From JBNKHG01 sp050290225 (GTDB lineage: Bacteria; Pseudomonadota; Gammaproteobacteria; Pseudomonadales; Cellvibrionaceae), in NCBI GenBank assembly GCA_050290225.1, contig JBNKHG010000037.1:1-50743 (forward strand): 50,743 nucleotides of DNA. The letters are read 5' to 3'. Of the stretch, positions 49,780 through 50,743 are shown piece by piece (the first letter of the stretch is position 1; every line of letters begins with the position of its first letter). A model generated the notes under the pieces. It saw nothing but the letters and a program-made list of their open reading frames with translations. It searched no databases and was not told the origin of the DNA. The translations under genes and the position numbers were made by a program.

Positions 49780-50559
49780 CTACTCCAGGTAAAGGTCCTG
49801 CAGTGTGCGCTGCTTGTCGCGATCAAATCCGAAGGTTTCCGTCAGGTAGTTGCTTTCGCTGTCAAAGTTCTGATCAATGGTGTTGAATGCTGACTGCAGA
49901 TATTCTCGCTTAACCTGCAACATTGGCATCAAAATCTCTTTGGATACCTGTTCATCATTGCTGAACTGACCCAGACTCCCTTTCAACTGTGGATTCTGGA
50001 GAAAACGTGACGCCTGCTCTTCGGCAACAAAATACTCACCGGTGAGCAGATAGTCTTCAAAAATTACCTCCCGCGGCACCTCCAGGGCCATCAGTACCAA
50101 CGCGGCGGCGAAACCGGTGCGATCCTTTCCTGCAGTACAGTGAAACAACAATGCGCCCTCTTTAACTTCCAGTAGCCGATGTAGAAACGTCGAATAGGGC
50201 TGCCGGTGTTCTAGCACCAGCGCCCTGTTAATGTCGATCATATGTTGGTTGACGTGTTCCGGGGACAAACTGCTAAAAGCGTCGATTAAGCTCCCCGGTT
50301 CGATATTGAGCTGCTGTTGGCGTTCGCGTAGCTGATCGGGCAGGCGATTGGGACTATGGTGGATTTCACTTTTGCGGCGAAAATCGATGATGGTGTCCAG
50401 ATTCAGCGCTGACAGCCGCTCCAGGTCCCTGTCACTTAACTCTGACAGGGCACCGGAGCGAAACAGGCAGTCGGGTTTCACCTGCCCTCCGGTTCGAGAT
50501 TGATAGCCGCCCAGATGGCGAAGGTTTGGGCAGTTGTCCATGGTAATTCGTCGGTTCAT
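49780..50559 (-). CDS. Tyrosine-protein phosphatase (Tyr_phosphatase3 family)
   Basis: A 259-residue Cys-based phosphatase. The P-loop HCTAGKDRTG (about residue 140) provides the nucleophilic Cys and phosphate-binding Arg. N-terminal segments NLRHLGGY, LFRSGALSELSDRDLERL and TIIDFRRKSEI are typical of the bacterial group related to Mycobacterium PtpB, which can act on phosphotyrosine, phosphoserine or phosphoinositides. ATG 50559 is preferred because GAGG stands just upstream; ATG 50541 is also possible. Substrate unknown. Confidence 0.88.
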   Translation of the reverse strand: MNRRITMDNCPNLRHLGGYQSRTGGQVKPDCLFRSGALSELSDRDLERLSALNLDTIIDFRRKSEIHHSPNRLPDQLRERQQQLNIEPGSLIDAFSSLSPEHVNQHMIDINRALVLEHRQPYSTFLHRLLEVKEGALLFHCTAGKDRTGFAAALVLMALEVPREVIFEDYLLTGEYFVAEEQASRFLQNPQLKGSLGQFSNDEQVSKEILMPMLQVKREYLQSAFNTIDQNFDSESNYLTETFGFDRDKQRTLQDLYLE

Positions 50560-50639
50560 TTCGCCTCGTACTGTCCGGGAGCTGTCTGGTTGGTTGCAAA
50601 CTATACTCAAGACCGTGAATTTACGGTAGAGGGCAAATG

Positions 50640-50743
50640 ACCTTGAAGACGCACGAGCACTCCTTCAAGGTGATATTGAGGGAAATAGGTAAGTAGGCTT
50701 CGATCCGGCCTGAGCGCAGAAACACGCCGTAAACCCCTATATG
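50640..50743. repeat. Possible dispersed repeat at the right window edge
   Basis: ACCTTGAAG (50640-50648) and CTTCAAGGT (50663-50671) form a perfect 9-bp inverted repeat. The stretch that follows, CTTCAAGGTGATATTGA, matches 16 of 17 bases of the segment after pdxH (12011-12027 region). The minus strand is open from the window edge to here (VYGVFLRSGRIEAYLPIS), but has no start and does not resemble a known protein. I suspect a repeat element that continues beyond the window. Confidence 0.4.

Overview
The window is a chromosomal segment of a gammaproteobacterium, with moderately GC-rich coding regions and AT-rich promoter gaps. Gene content (valS, holC and pepA next to lptFG; PdxH, RNase II, a DUF4426 protein; a complete homoprotocatechuate cluster) suggests a marine member of the Cellvibrionales/Pseudomonadales group, possibly Microbulbifer-like. 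That placement is inference from gene content; there is no rRNA or other decisive marker here, and I saw no tRNA genes, CRISPR arrays or prophage.

Left part (1-12 kb): the window opens in the tail of a probable ISL3-type transposase whose right end lies just upstream of an aromatic-acid MFS permease. A second MFS exporter, a YceI protein and a cytochrome b561 run the other way. Then comes hpaR followed by hpaH-I-G1-G2-E-D-F, the meta-cleavage route from 3,4-dihydroxyphenylacetate to pyruvate plus succinic semialdehyde. Both the hpaR and hpaH promoters can be read directly, and three copies of one palindromic half-site (GTTAAGTATA type) sit on them, giving a clear repression model. The hydroxylase genes hpaBC are absent.

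Middle (11-20 kb): housekeeping and lipid genes: pdxH, a quinone oxidoreductase with a YkgJ-type cysteine protein, a DUF4426 secreted protein, a CaiB-type CoA transferase, a thiolase with a strong promoter and terminator, an SDR reductase, a CNNM/CBS membrane protein and a methyltransferase with a zinc-ribbon start.

19.8-29.6 kb, minus strand: five genes of a poorly understood system: a circularly permuted ATP-grasp protein, an alpha-E protein, a giant transglutaminase/DUF2126 protein, a second ATP-grasp fused to alpha-E, and a second transglutaminase. The set is duplicated, and one copy of each enzyme pair has lost expected active-site residues (Tyr for His in the giant transglutaminase; Thr/Arg for Glu/Asn in the fused ATP-grasp). 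This is the best candidate for an undescribed biochemical system.

29.8-39.8 kb: a decayed NhaC antiporter, valS, an acidic unknown protein, holC and pepA on the minus strand, then divergent lptF-lptG, and convergent genes for an RDD membrane protein and an unknown exported protein.

40-50.7 kb: a small zinc-ribbon protein, a 1871-residue tandem double UvrA with a repeat-containing linker, a coiled-coil protein, a probable unannotated 28-residue membrane peptide with its own ribosome site and terminator, RNase II, an Hsp20 chaperone behind a recognisable heat-shock (sigma-32) promoter, and a tyrosine phosphatase. The window ends in what looks like a dispersed repeat.
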